The position numbers and the translations under genes are program-made. DNA of 12,549 nt, taken from NCBI GenBank assembly GCA_964465665.1, contig CAYXKM010000087.1, positions 1 to 12,549 of the forward strand, in the 5' to 3' direction. The notes under the pieces were generated by a model that made no database searches, had not been told where the DNA came from, and saw nothing but the letters and a program-made list of their open reading frames with translations. Position 1 is the stretch's first letter. Each line of letters opens with the position of its first letter. Shown here piece after piece: positions 11,867 to 12,549 of the stretch. This stretch comes from JAKEGN01 sp964465665. GTDB lineage: Bacteria; Pseudomonadota; Gammaproteobacteria; Steroidobacterales; Woeseiaceae.

Positions 11867-12549
11867 CTGGCAACCGAGGTTCAACGTTCGATCTGCATTG
11901 CGGACGACGGACGGAGGATTTTGGTCGATGACTGGCCGGCGCATGAACCTGCGCAACAGCGAGCGATCGTGCAGATACTGCACGGGCTCGGTGAACATCC
12001 GGCACGTTACGCCCGTTTCGCAATGGAATGCAGGAAATCCGGCTATGCCGTCGTTGCGCACAATCACCGCGGACACGGAGAAAACTGCGCGGAAAGCGAG
12101 CTGAGTCATTTCGCCGACAGCAAAGGCTGGGATCGCGTGATTTCGGACTGCCTGGTCGTGCAGCAGGAGATTCTGCGGCGACACCCGCAGGTACCACTGG
12201 TGCTTCTCGGGCACAGCATGGGTTCTTTCGTCGCGCAGGACTTCGTGATGCGGCATCCGCAGAATGTGGCAGCGCTGATCCTGTCCGGCTCATCATTGCC
12301 GGCACGCCGGCAGCTGATACCGGGTCACTGGATCGCGCGGCTGATGGCCTGGCGCCAGGGCCCCCGCGGGCGCAGTGCGGTGCTTAACCGGATGGGATTT
12401 GCAGCGTTCAACAAACGCTTCGAGCCGAACCGCACAGCTTTCGACTGGTTGAGCCGCGATGAGGCCGAAGTCGATCGCTACGTCGCCGATCCGCTGTGCG
12501 GCGCCGATTCGAGCAATCAACTCTGGGCAGACCTGACCGGCGCAATGAT
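11867..12549 (+). CDS. alpha/beta hydrolase, monoacylglycerol lipase-like (3' truncated)
   Basis: The first 227 residues of an alpha/beta-hydrolase of the Hydrolase_4 (serine aminopeptidase S33 / monoacylglycerol lipase) type. Motifs are an N-terminal beta hairpin with DDGRRILVDDW (13-23), oxyanion-region HGLGEHPARYARFA (39-52), HNHRGHGEN (66-74) and nucleophile elbow GHSMGS with Ser117. The Asp and His of the triad lie past the right edge. No ATG, GTG or TTG precedes the conserved N-terminal strands after the previous gene's stop. CTG 11867 has a strong AAGGAG 6 nt upstream, so I propose a CTG start. An internal TTG near 11921 is preceded by GGAGG but would remove the first strands. The probable substrate is a monoacylglycerol or small ester, with cytoplasmic or membrane-peripheral location. 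Confidence 0.85.
   Translation, partial: MATEVQRSICIADDGRRILVDDWPAHEPAQQRAIVQILHGLGEHPARYARFAMECRKSGYAVVAHNHRGHGENCAESELSHFADSKGWDRVISDCLVVQQEILRRHPQVPLVLLGHSMGSFVAQDFVMRHPQNVAALILSGSSLPARRQLIPGHWIARLMAWRQGPRGRSAVLNRMGFAAFNKRFEPNRTAFDWLSRDEAEVDRYVADPLCGADSSNQLWADLTGAM

Noticed and set aside
1..12549. CRISPR array or insertion sequence
   Set aside because: No regularly spaced repeats, no terminal inverted repeat pairs and no transposase motifs were seen.

Overview
The window looks like chromosome of a GC-rich gammaproteobacterium, possibly a marine or free-living lineage such as Woeseiales or Chromatiales. That placement is inferred from gene order (plsY-birA-coaX-SPOR protein-tRNA-Thr) and protein style; no 16S gene is present. 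It splits into an accessory left part (1-2683) and an ordinary chromosomal right part (2684-12549).

Left part. The 3' end of an unidentified gene ending in Glu-Thr repeats (1-235) is followed by a copy of the last 20 nt of a tRNA-Thr plus flank (360-388). This copy is repeated exactly at 2655-2683, in and beside the intact tRNA-Thr(UGU) gene. The two 29-bp direct repeats bracket about 2.3 kb and look like the ends of a small integrated element with no integrase of its own. The interval holds a lipoprotein gene (719-1477), a BRCT-domain gene broken by a frameshift (1753-2383), a decayed tRNA lacking its anticodon arm (554-612), and non-coding stretches. A tandem 11-bp repeat near the right end could be an integrase arm site.

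Right part, first block. Read on the minus strand, plsY, birA, coaX and a SPOR-domain gene overlap or abut one another and lead into tRNA-Thr(UGU), which also has its own promoter-like sequence. In E. coli the equivalent locus runs birA-coaA-thrU-tyrU-glyT-thrT-tufB. Here nothing after thrU is visible, so the order is broken exactly at the element's attachment site. A diacylglycerol kinase-family lipid kinase gene diverges from plsY.

Right part, second block. A tight minus-strand cluster runs ctlX (citrulline hydrolase family), a DDAH/arginine-deiminase-superfamily hydrolase, an M61 aminopeptidase with a PDZ domain, and, after a 69-81 bp gap, an EamA-family transporter. Together they suggest use of peptide-derived or guanidino compounds through an arginine to citrulline to ornithine route; this is inference. 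Diverging from ctlX are a small four-helix membrane protein of unknown role and a monoacylglycerol-lipase-like alpha/beta hydrolase. The hydrolase probably starts at a rare CTG codon and runs off the right edge.
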